This document shows positions 1 through 6,337 of a DNA stretch of 16,999 bases, piece by piece. How positions within the stretch are numbered: the first letter of the stretch is position 1; the number at the start of each line of letters is the position of its first letter. The stretch spans positions 1 through 16,999 of the forward strand of contig QMPB01000027.1 in assembly GCA_003648395.1 (NCBI GenBank), given 5' to 3'. Both the position numbers and the translations under genes were made by a program. Source of the stretch: Bacteroidota bacterium. Its GTDB lineage: Bacteria > Bacteroidota > Bacteroidia > Bacteroidales > UBA1556. A model generated the notes under the pieces. That model had not been told where the DNA came from, ran no database searches, and was given only the letters and a program-made list of their open reading frames with translations.

Positions 1-150
1 AACAAACATTGGAGCTCTGATGTATTAATAGGTGGAGCTTTAGGTTATGCCATTGGTACATTTGTGGTAAATCAAAATCATTGCAAACTTAAAGCTATGC
101 CTATTATTAGTACTAATTTTACTGGTATAGGTTTTTCTTACGGACTTTAA
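1..150 (+). CDS. PAP2-family phosphatase, C-terminal 49 residues (5' end outside window)
   Basis: An open frame runs from base 1 to a TAA at 148-150. It reads NKHWSSDVLIGGALGYAIG near its start, which matches the third PAP2 (type 2 phosphatidic acid phosphatase) motif: a His (residue 3 of the fragment) four residues before an Asp (residue 7), then a Gly-rich membrane segment. In this family the His is the catalytic nucleophile and the Asp supports it; members dephosphorylate lipid phosphates or undecaprenyl pyrophosphate at the membrane. The last 15 or so residues alternate polar and hydrophobic and end in FSYGL, which looks like a terminal beta strand, so the full protein may carry an outer-membrane-type tail. 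Substrate and full length cannot be judged from this fragment. Confidence 0.72.
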   Translation, partial: NKHWSSDVLIGGALGYAIGTFVVNQNHCKLKAMPIISTNFTGIGFSYGL

Positions 151-175
151 TGTGTTACATTTGGATTATTTTCCT

Positions 176-202
176 AAAAAGGTCCGTTATTACGGACTTT
201 TT
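176..202 (+). terminator. Intrinsic terminator after the PAP2 gene, possibly bidirectional
   Basis: The stem GTCCGT (182-187) pairs with ACGGAC (192-197) around the loop TATT, followed by a five-base T run. An A run before the stem gives a matching T run on the minus strand, so it could also stop transcripts coming leftward from the abiE pair, whose last gene ends at 441. Confidence 0.8.
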
Positions 203-328
203 GTTATATCGAGCGTACAAACAGTGCAGGAACATTTTTTATTTGTATGTATTCTTGTTGCTCTTGCAAGTTCAAAAGCGCTCTTTTAAATAGGCTATAT
301 TTTCATAAATACACTTCTTATGGTACTA

Positions 329-366
329 ATAGCTTGTGCCTCAGTGGGTGAAGGTGCAAGAGCTAT
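329..366. other. Imperfect 12-bp hairpin of unknown role, in the gap 203-440
   Basis: ATAGC plus TTGTGCC (329-340) can pair with GGTGCAA (353-359) and GCTAT (362-366), with two G-T pairs and a two-base bulge, around a 12-base loop. No T run follows on either strand, so it is not a standard terminator. The rest of 203-440 holds no convincing ORF or RNA. It lies downstream of abiEii and may be part of its 3' untranslated region. Confidence 0.3.
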
Positions 367-440
367 GTATCACCATCAACTCTTTCATCTTTTCTCGTGT
401 TGTTTCTAATGGATCTTATTATTGATATTAGATTGTTCAA

Positions 441-1232
441 TTATATCCTTTCAATTAATTCTGTTTTTAACCACTCAAAAGCTTCTTTCTGATTATATGA
501 TATACCAGGCCTTAATAAAGCTTCCATATCCCCTGTAAAAGCTATATCATTTTCTTTCTCTTCGATGTTTAATAGAAACTCTTTTTTACTTGGCGGTCTA
601 TTTCCTGTCGCAAAAGTTGTATATTCTTTAAAGCACTGTATTATTTCGTCAAAGTTTAATTCTGTATGTAGTTGGGCATAGTTCAAATCAAACAAATCTC
701 GTCCTTTACTTCTTTGGTAAAGTGCTCTCAGTTTTGTTCCCAATAGTTCATTAATGCTATATGTTCTTATTGCTGTTTTCCCTGAAAACCATTCAGTTTC
801 AACTTCAAAAGGAAAATCCACCCAGTCCAACACATTAAAATGCTCTTTGCAGTTAATCTCTAATTTTAACCGTAATCGTATTTCTTCGTATTCAGATGTA
901 AAACGATATAATGCTTTAGCACCGTGACCTTTTACTTGTGTTTTTCTTGGTTCTTCAAAAAAGGTAATAACTTCTTTGAGTCGTTCCATTATAGGTTTAA
1001 TAGGTCCAGCTTTAATTTGAACTAAGTCAATATCCTCTGAATATCGGGGAGCAGGATTTAGATATAATTTGTGCAAAGCCATCCCACCTCTAAAGGCGAG
1101 ATTTTCTCTTAAAAAACCATCAGAGAAAATTTCCACCAAAGTTCTGGAAATAATTAAATCCTGCTCAACCTGTGCAAACTCTCTCCATGGAGCATATTGT
1201 TGCCATTTTGCTATATCTGGTCTTGGAATCAT
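441..1232 (-). CDS. abiEii: AbiEii/AbiGii-type nucleotidyltransferase toxin (type IV TA)
   Basis: This 263-residue protein has the features of the AbiEii toxin family (DUF1814, nucleotidyltransferase fold). Visible motifs are FRGGMALHKLYL (residues 47-58), the GG nucleotide-binding turn, RYSEDIDLV (63-71) with the metal-binding pair D67 and D69, RLKLEIN (121-127) supplying a likely third acidic residue, and KLRALYQRSKGRDLFDL (167-183), the conserved Lys/Arg-Asp block of the family. Known relatives transfer nucleotides, in some cases to tRNA 3' ends, and arrest growth during phage infection. The start codon overlaps the stop of the upstream abiEi by four bases (ATGA), so the two are almost certainly translated together, antitoxin first. 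All motif residues are present, so the toxin looks intact. The exact target cannot be read from the sequence. Confidence 0.92.
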   Translation of the reverse strand: MIPRPDIAKWQQYAPWREFAQVEQDLIISRTLVEIFSDGFLRENLAFRGGMALHKLYLNPAPRYSEDIDLVQIKAGPIKPIMERLKEVITFFEEPRKTQVKGHGAKALYRFTSEYEEIRLRLKLEINCKEHFNVLDWVDFPFEVETEWFSGKTAIRTYSINELLGTKLRALYQRSKGRDLFDLNYAQLHTELNFDEIIQCFKEYTTFATGNRPPSKKEFLLNIEEKENDIAFTGDMEALLRPGISYNQKEAFEWLKTELIERI

Positions 1233-2098
1233 AAATCATCTTCTAATTTTACATTAACATCCACTTTCCATCTATTATTAACAGCTCCAGGCTTTGTATT
1301 TGACTTTGGGCTAAGTAAAACAGGAAAGAAGCGTATTTCTTTTAATTGCTTGAATATTAATTCCTGAAATTCTTCATTAATTTTAAGCTCTTCTAACAAA
1401 AAACCAAACCTTTGTAATGTGCTTTTATACGGATACCAGTTTAAGAGTTCAATTAAATCCGATTCTTTTAACTCTTCTGACAGTTCTTCAATAACCGAAA
1501 GTATTCTGTTAATACCACCTAGTTTTGTTTGATGATGAATTAAATCAATAATTGTTAATGCTGGACTTGAAATCTTGTATATTCCTGCATCAGATTTTTT
1601 TAATTGAATGTTTTTACCAGTTAATTTGCTTGTTGTGAAAAATCGAATATCAATTATATTTTTTGAAATGTCGTTATACTTAGGATTCTCAGTTATTATG
1701 TAATCTCTTTGGATCTGTTGATGACTAGCACCATGAAATTTTGCAGCAGAAAAAAGAGCTATATAATAGTTCCTTCCTAAATATTTGAAAAGTTTTTCGC
1801 TATAGAGCTGAACTGGTAACTTTTGGGCTGATGAATATCTTGGAGTTATAATAAGATAAAAGCCTTTTCGAAGGTTTACAATCTCTTTTTTAGAAATTAG
1901 CCGAGAGAGTTCTCTTTTTATGGCAATCTCTGTTTTATTGATATTCTCTATCAATTCATTTAAGGAAAATGAATATTCCTCATACGAAAGTAACTGTTTT
2001 ATGTAATTTGCAACTGTTTGCTTTTGTAACATATGGACAAAGATACTGTTTTTTGGTAATGTTCTTGAATTAATCTTAATATTTTTTCTTTTTTTCAT
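1229..2098 (-). CDS. abiEi: AbiEi-family antitoxin / transcriptional repressor (type IV TA)
   Basis: The protein begins, after a Lys-rich leader, with a winged-helix-like domain: a stretch starting MLQKQTVANYIKQLL, then SRLISKKEIVNLRKGFYLI, the wing segment ending in the R-K-G-x-Y pattern typical of AbiEi. A larger C-terminal domain follows. Family members repress their own operon by binding inverted repeats and neutralise AbiEii without a stable complex. The frame opens upstream with a TTG at 2110, but that codon lies inside a -7 promoter element (2108-2115), so it is unlikely. I chose the ATG at 2098, a few bases after that promoter. A second ATG at 2032, preceded by TATCTTTG, would give a near-leaderless message and a protein starting exactly at the helix-turn-helix. 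Family assignment is strong because of the adjoining abiEii; the start is uncertain. Confidence 0.87.
   Translation of the reverse strand: MKKRKNIKINSRTLPKNSIFVHMLQKQTVANYIKQLLSYEEYSFSLNELIENINKTEIAIKRELSRLISKKEIVNLRKGFYLIITPRYSSAQKLPVQLYSEKLFKYLGRNYYIALFSAAKFHGASHQQIQRDYIITENPKYNDISKNIIDIRFFTTSKLTGKNIQLKKSDAGIYKISSPALTIIDLIHHQTKLGGINRILSVIEELSEELKESDLIELLNWYPYKSTLQRFGFLLEELKINEEFQELIFKQLKEIRFFPVLLSPKSNTKPGAVNNRWKVDVNVKLEDDL
2038..2045 (-). promoter_or_regulatory. Second -7 element candidate for abiEi (internal)
   Basis: On the minus strand this reads TATCTTTG, a very good match to the Bacteroidota -7 consensus TAnnTTTG. It lies five bases before the internal ATG at 2032, so transcription from here would give an almost leaderless abiEi message. 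No clear -33 TTG is visible upstream. Confidence 0.4.
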
Positions 2099-2107
2099 GC
2101 GTGGGCG

Positions 2108-2115
2108 CAAAATTA
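2108..2115 (-). promoter_or_regulatory. -7 promoter element upstream of abiEi
   Basis: On the minus strand this reads TAATTTTG, matching TAnnTTTG. It sits nine bases before the ATG at 2098, giving a leader of only a few bases. A -33 TTG is not evident. Confidence 0.5.
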
Positions 2116-2531
2116 AGCTTTCGTTTTTCTTAGCGATAAAGAATTAGAGATTAGCTTTCATTTTCTCAAGCTGTACCCAACAAAAACTTCCTTTAATAGT
2201 TATAAAAATAATTTTTATTTCTATCAAAAAGTATTGCTATAACAAATTTGCCAAAAACTCAATTTTGTGGCTCAACCGGTAAGAGTTTTGGTTACCTCTT
2301 TGTACAGGTAGTAAAACAACATGATTTAGTATTAGTATATATACAAAAAATCACTATATTTGATGAATTATAAAGTAAACTTAAATAATAATAAAAGCGG
2401 TTATATTTAGTGGAACCACTTTAAAAAAACCTTGCATAAGCATCTATCAATACAATATATATGAAGCAGAGATTTTAATATATTTGTAACAAATTAATGA
2501 AAACTTTGTTTTTTTATAAAATCCGAAAAAT
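2116..2531. other. Intergenic spacer between abiEi and the T9SS-cargo gene
   Basis: No ORF worth calling. The region is very AT-rich and holds divergent promoters: the abiEi elements at its left edge and two TATATTTG elements on the plus strand (2355-2362 and 2479-2486). A short stretch at 2266-2310 resembles a D arm plus an anticodon arm but lacks the rest of a tRNA. Confidence 0.5.
2479..2486 (+). promoter_or_regulatory. -7 promoter element for the T9SS-cargo gene
   Basis: TATATTTG matches TAnnTTTG and predicts a start near 2490 with a leader of about 40 bases before the ATG at 2532. An identical element at 2355-2362 is an alternative that would give a leader of about 165 bases. Neither has a clear TTG at the -33 position. 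Confidence 0.45.
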
Positions 2532-5066
2532 ATGCGACACCAAAGTTTCTTAATATTCTTACTACTATTATTAGGAATAAATACATATAGCCAGCAAGCA
2601 AAATTTGAACAAGCTAACTTGCTTAGTAGTAACGAGGATGTGAGATGTAACGATATTACAACTGATCAATTGGGAAATGCTTTTGTTATTGGAAGTTTTA
2701 AAGATACGATTGATTTTGATTTAGGTGTTGGGGTAACTCAATATGTATCAAGTATCAATACTGGGTTTATTGCAAAATATGATTCTTTAAATAATCTAAT
2801 TTGGGTACGTATTATACAAGGAACTGACAAAGTTAGCATCGCTAATATTGCACTTGATAATAATAGTAATATTATTTTAACAGGAATATTTAAAGGAACT
2901 GTTGATTTAAATCCAGGTTCTGGGTCATTTTATAATACCTCAGGAACTACTAGTAATTATGATACATTTATACTTAAACTGAATTCGTTAGGTAATTTTC
3001 AATGGTCTAAAGTTCAGGAGTGTAATTTCAATGCTAGCTGGATTAATGTGAGTGGTCTAGCCATTGATGGTCAAAACAATATTTTTACTACGGGTACTTT
3101 CTATGTTGGAGTTGATTTAAACCCAAGTGGTTCAGGAGGTTATCATCAGCCGGTAGGATTATCTGACATCTACGTTTTAAAACTAAGTGCAAATGGATTG
3201 TATATATGGTCAAAAACTGTCGGCAGTAGTAAGAGTGAATCGTCATATGATTTAAACATCGATATAAATGATAATCTTATTGTTACTGGCACATTTTTTC
3301 AATCTTTAGACTGTGATCCAGGTCCAAACTCGATGACAGTTGTAACAAACGGTTATGACGATATGTTTGTTTTTAAATGGAATAATGCAGGGAATTGTCT
3401 TTGGGCAAAATCAATTGGGGGAGCTTATGGTGATTATGGACGAAGTGCTTGTATAGATGTAGATGGTAATGTATTCACTACAGGATATTTCTCTGACACT
3501 GTAGATTTTGATCCTGGAATTGGAGTTCATAAAGTTGGTACAACAGGGATTAATGATATAGATTATTATATTCAAAAACTTGATTCAAATGGAAATTTTA
3601 AATGGGTTAATACTTCCGCAGATCCTAATATTAATAGTGGTTCTTTTATATCAAATGACCAAAATGGAGGTATATATCATATTGGCTTATTCTCTGATAC
3701 TGTAGATTTTGATCCTGGACCTAATGTTTATAATTTAATGACACAAACCAGTTGCTTTTTCATTCAAAAATTAGATTCGTCTGGAAATTTTATTTGGGTT
3801 AAGTCTTTTAGTGGTGGGTATCATACTCAACCAACAAGTCTTCATGTCACAGCATCAATGGATTTATATATTACAGGTTACTTAAAGGATTCTATAAATT
3901 TTGATATAAGAAATAGTACTAATACTCTTTATTCAAAGGGACAAGAGGATGGATACTTTGTGAAAATGACGCCTTGTACTCCTGATTATACTACTGATAC
4001 TCTTATTGTATGCGATAGTTTTTATTGGGCAGTAACTGGGACCACTTTCTATAATAGTGGGAGTTATCAAGGAGTAACATATAATTCAACCGGTTGCGAT
4101 TCTACAATAAACTTGTATTTAACCGTTATAAACTCAACTACAGCGACTCAAGTAGTTCAATCGTGCGATAGCTTTATTTGGGTCGCCAATGGTCAAACAT
4201 ACTACCAAGGTGGTATTTATTTTGATACAATAACTAATCTAGCTGGTTGTGATTCAATAAGAATTCTAAATCTAAACATTTCAAATACAGTATTTAAATC
4301 ATTTTCAGTTAATAGCTGTGATAGTTTTGTATGGGTACAAAAGGGTCAAACATATTATGCATCTGGTATATATTACGATACTCTCATAAGTTCGGATAAT
4401 TGCGATTCAATTGTAAGTATAACTTTAACGATAAATTCTACTTCATATAGCAATACAACCAATGTGGAATGCGATAGTTTTTATTGGGACGCGGATAGTA
4501 TAACTTACTATATAAGTGGAAATTATACCTCTGTCTTATCTAATACTAATGGTTGTGATTCAATAATACAACTTGCTTTAACTATAATAAGTATTAATGA
4601 TAGTGTAGCTCAAAATAGTGTTTCTTTGTTTTCAATGGAGAATGGTGCAAATTATCAATGGCTTGATTGTAGCAATAATAATTATCCAATTAATAATGCT
4701 ATTAATCAAAGTTTCACTCCTGATTCAAATGGGCTTTATGCGGTTGAAATCTCAAAGGCTACTTGTATTGATACATCGAACTGTTATCTTATTTCAGGTA
4801 TTGGGTTTGATAATATTGAGTCAGATTATTATGCTGTAGTAGTGTATCCAAATCCCACGTTTGGCAAAGTATTTATTCAATCACATTTACCGCAACGAGA
4901 TATACACATTCGAGTAAGGAATCTATTAGGTGAAATTATAATGGAAAGTAATATTAAATCTAAAGATGAAATTAATTTCTACATACATCAACCTAAAGGG
5001 GTCTATTTTGTTGATTTACTATTTAGAAATGGCGATATAAGAACTTTCAAGCTTATAAAAATTTAG
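2532..5066 (+). CDS. Secreted repeat protein with T9SS type A C-terminal sorting domain
   Basis: This 844-residue protein begins with a signal peptide: MRHQ, then a hydrophobic core (about residues 5-16), cleavage likely after TYS-Q near residue 20. Residues 41-482 hold seven repeats of about 57 residues with the pattern D-x-x-G-N-x-x-x-T-G-x-F-x-x-T-V-D-F-D-P-G, ending in K-L-x-x-x-G-N-F-x-W, resembling SBBP-type beta-propeller blades. Residues 494-685 hold four repeats of about 51 residues, each with CDSF/W near its start and GCDSI followed by an L-x-L-T-I strand. Residues 706-755 form an Ig-like segment. Residues 772-844 are the sorting domain, starting YPNPTFGKVFI and ending in a Lys-rich strand, which directs export through the T9SS and surface attachment or release. 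The function is unknown; adhesion or polymer binding is plausible. It appears to be transcribed alone. Confidence 0.9.
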   Translation: MRHQSFLIFLLLLLGINTYSQQAKFEQANLLSSNEDVRCNDITTDQLGNAFVIGSFKDTIDFDLGVGVTQYVSSINTGFIAKYDSLNNLIWVRIIQGTDKVSIANIALDNNSNIILTGIFKGTVDLNPGSGSFYNTSGTTSNYDTFILKLNSLGNFQWSKVQECNFNASWINVSGLAIDGQNNIFTTGTFYVGVDLNPSGSGGYHQPVGLSDIYVLKLSANGLYIWSKTVGSSKSESSYDLNIDINDNLIVTGTFFQSLDCDPGPNSMTVVTNGYDDMFVFKWNNAGNCLWAKSIGGAYGDYGRSACIDVDGNVFTTGYFSDTVDFDPGIGVHKVGTTGINDIDYYIQKLDSNGNFKWVNTSADPNINSGSFISNDQNGGIYHIGLFSDTVDFDPGPNVYNLMTQTSCFFIQKLDSSGNFIWVKSFSGGYHTQPTSLHVTASMDLYITGYLKDSINFDIRNSTNTLYSKGQEDGYFVKMTPCTPDYTTDTLIVCDSFYWAVTGTTFYNSGSYQGVTYNSTGCDSTINLYLTVINSTTATQVVQSCDSFIWVANGQTYYQGGIYFDTITNLAGCDSIRILNLNISNTVFKSFSVNSCDSFVWVQKGQTYYASGIYYDTLISSDNCDSIVSITLTINSTSYSNTTNVECDSFYWDADSITYYISGNYTSVLSNTNGCDSIIQLALTIISINDSVAQNSVSLFSMENGANYQWLDCSNNNYPINNAINQSFTPDSNGLYAVEISKATCIDTSNCYLISGIGFDNIESDYYAVVVYPNPTFGKVFIQSHLPQRDIHIRVRNLLGEIIMESNIKSKDEINFYIHQPKGVYFVDLLFRNGDIRTFKLIKI

Positions 5067-5251
5067 CAAATCAAACTGAATAAATTTCTATATAAAATCT
5101 AGGTATTCTATCAAAAAGTTTGCTTTAGTTCCTGTTAAAGGAGCTAACTCAGCATGTTTTGAAAAACACAGAGTCTTTTACGAAGCTAAAATTTAGGCCT
5201 TCTCCCAAAGCAAAGGCATCGCACTTACCACAAAAGATAAGGAAACTCTAT
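5067..5251. other. Spacer after the T9SS-cargo gene, with a possible coding remnant
   Basis: In one plus-strand frame, 5092-5193 is open (it includes KFALVPVKGANSACFEKH), stops at a TAG, and the same frame is open again to about 5253. There is no start codon and no recognised family, so this may be a decayed gene or chance. The segment 5125-5147 can also form a nine-pair hairpin (TTAGTTCCT with AGGAGCTAA). No T run follows, so it is not a clear terminator for the gene on the left. Confidence 0.25.
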
Positions 5252-5284
5252 AAAAAAAAGATACCGACTGTTTCCAGCCGGTAT
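5252..5284 (-). terminator. Intrinsic terminator of the candidate small RNA
   Basis: ATACCG (5261-5266) pairs with CGGTAT (5279-5284) and CTG (5268-5270) with CAG (5275-5277), with one A-C mismatch between the helices and a four-base loop. Eight A residues at 5252-5259 give a U run on the minus strand. It could also stop read-through from the ZIP gene, which ends 190 bases upstream. Confidence 0.72.
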
Positions 5285-5388
5285 ATCCCCTAACAAAATG
5301 AAAAAATTATTTACCAATATGATAACATATTGGAACGAGACTTCCCGGGAGGGGTGAGTCACGTTACTCTATTTGTTTACTAAATCCG
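5252..5388 (-). ncRNA. Candidate structured small RNA, about 137 nt, own promoter and terminator
   Basis: On the minus strand a TACATTTG element (5399 to 5392) is followed about 108 bases later by an intrinsic terminator, with no ORF between them. The intervening RNA can fold well. Hairpin P2 pairs plus-strand AACG (5334-5337) with CGTT (5362-5365), GACT (5339-5342) with AGTC (5357-5360), and CCC (5344-5346) with GGG (5352-5354); in the RNA its loop reads CUCCC. Hairpin P3 is a perfect 8-bp stem (5314-5321 with 5326-5333) around a four-base loop and abuts P2 with no spacer. A 6-bp helix P1 (5292-5297 with 5372-5377) could enclose both as a three-way junction. An AGGGG downstream could compete for the C-rich loop. 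I do not recognise the family; 6S-Flavo and Bacteroidales-1 RNAs are candidates. Promoter, fold and terminator are seen; expression is inferred. Confidence 0.6.
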
Positions 5389-5391
5389 TTA

Positions 5392-5399
5392 CAAATGTA
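5392..5399 (-). promoter_or_regulatory. -7 promoter element of the candidate small RNA
   Basis: On the minus strand this reads TACATTTG, the same octamer found upstream of korA at 9241-9248. A TTG (plus-strand CAA at 5415-5417) lies 15 bases upstream, somewhat closer than the usual -33 spacing. Confidence 0.5.
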
Positions 5400-5474
5400 T
5401 AATAAAAAATTATACAATCCACTAAAAATTAACAGATAATAGTAGAAATGTTATAAAATTTATAAAGACATGTA

Positions 5475-6251
5475 TTACAATAGCTTAGAAAGTATTGCGA
5501 GGCCAACTCCGATAATAATTGTAACTATTTTATAGAAATTGAATCGATGTGAGGTATTTGATTCGAATAAGATGGTGGTAGAAACGTGTAAAAATATTCC
5601 AACTAGAATAGCCATAATAATTCTATAAAGATCTTCTATTGGAATACTAATTATACTGCCAATAAATTCGCCAACAAAAGCACCTAAAGGAGCAGATATA
5701 GCAAATATTGATATAAGTATAAAAGATTTTGTTTTAGAAAGTCCGGTAGAAAGAAAAAGGCCCATTAATGCAATTGCAATTGGTACTTTATGAATAATTA
5801 TACCAATAAGAAGCGTATGCTGAGTATGCTCATGAGTATGGAAGCTGTTTGCAAAAGGCATGCCTTCGAAAAATGCATGTAAACTTATACCAATAAGAAG
5901 TGCATAAGGCGAAATTGAAATTACCTGCTGATGAGCTTCCTCATGAGATGCTTCGTGAATGTGTTTACTGTCAGTATGATGTGATGTGCAGTGTCCATGC
6001 CCATGTTCTACGCCACCCGATAGAAATTCGATAAATAACTGAATAAAGAATCCGATAAGAACAAAATAGCCAAGAATCTCATTGTTATCGCCATTAAATA
6101 TATTTGGAATGATATGAGTAAATGATACTGTAATTAGGTATGCTCCACTAAATGATAGCAAAAGTTGTAGTGCGTTGTCTTTTATGCTAAATTTTACAAC
6201 AAAAAAAGCACTTAAAATAACGCTAAGGAATAATACTGAAATGCTTAACAT
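5475..6251 (-). CDS. ZIP-family divalent metal transporter
   Basis: This 258-residue inner-membrane protein has the ZIP pattern: a hydrophobic N-terminal helix (2-20), TM2 with H46 and P49 (HIIPN), TM3 (about 57-76), a His-rich cytoplasmic loop (83-107, about nine His), TM4 with HAFFEG (H125, E129) and TM5 with HKVP (H154, P157), then three more helices. ZIP proteins move Zn2+, Fe2+ or Mn2+ into the cytoplasm, and TM4/TM5 form the metal site. The Glu usually found just after the TM5 Pro is Ile here (I158), so the second metal site may be lost. The gene starts about 28 bases after the korAB terminator and no good -7 element lies in the gap, so it may depend partly on read-through. The metal cannot be told from sequence. 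Confidence 0.88.
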   Translation of the reverse strand: MLSISVLFLSVILSAFFVVKFSIKDNALQLLLSFSGAYLITVSFTHIIPNIFNGDNNEILGYFVLIGFFIQLFIEFLSGGVEHGHGHCTSHHTDSKHIHEASHEEAHQQVISISPYALLIGISLHAFFEGMPFANSFHTHEHTQHTLLIGIIIHKVPIAIALMGLFLSTGLSKTKSFILISIFAISAPLGAFVGEFIGSIISIPIEDLYRIIMAILVGIFLHVSTTILFESNTSHRFNFYKIVTIIIGVGLAILSKLL

Positions 6252-6278
6252 AGATATAATTTATATGTGTAAAAATAC

Positions 6279-6312
6279 AAAAAAAAACCACTTCCATTGT
6301 GGAAGTGGTTTT
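6279..6312 (-). terminator. Strong intrinsic terminator after korB
   Basis: AAAACCACTTCC (6284-6295) pairs perfectly with GGAAGTGGTTTT (6301-6312) around the loop ATTGT. An A run at 6279-6287 gives a long U run on the minus strand. It lies 26 bases after the korB stop and directly before the ZIP gene. Confidence 0.88.
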
Positions 6313-6337
6313 AGGTATTATTAATGATGACTAATTA

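Noticed and set aside
2266..2310. tRNA-like stretch: GCTC/GAGT as a D arm with GGT, then TACCT/AGGTA around an eight-base loop containing TTGT
   Set aside because: The spacing between the arms is too long, the anticodon loop has eight bases, and there is no T arm, acceptor stem or TTCGA motif downstream. At most a decayed fragment.
4618..4839. 73-codon frame rich in Ile and Leu
   Set aside because: A shifted frame inside the T9SS cargo gene; the hydrophobic composition is a by-product of AT-rich codons.
2532..5066. Tandem repeats considered as a CRISPR-like or other DNA repeat array
   Set aside because: Repeats are in frame, diverged at the DNA level and explained by protein domains; there are no conserved direct repeats with unique spacers.
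5125..5147. Nine-pair hairpin considered as a terminator for the T9SS cargo gene
   Set aside because: No T run follows on the plus strand and no A run precedes it to support the minus strand.
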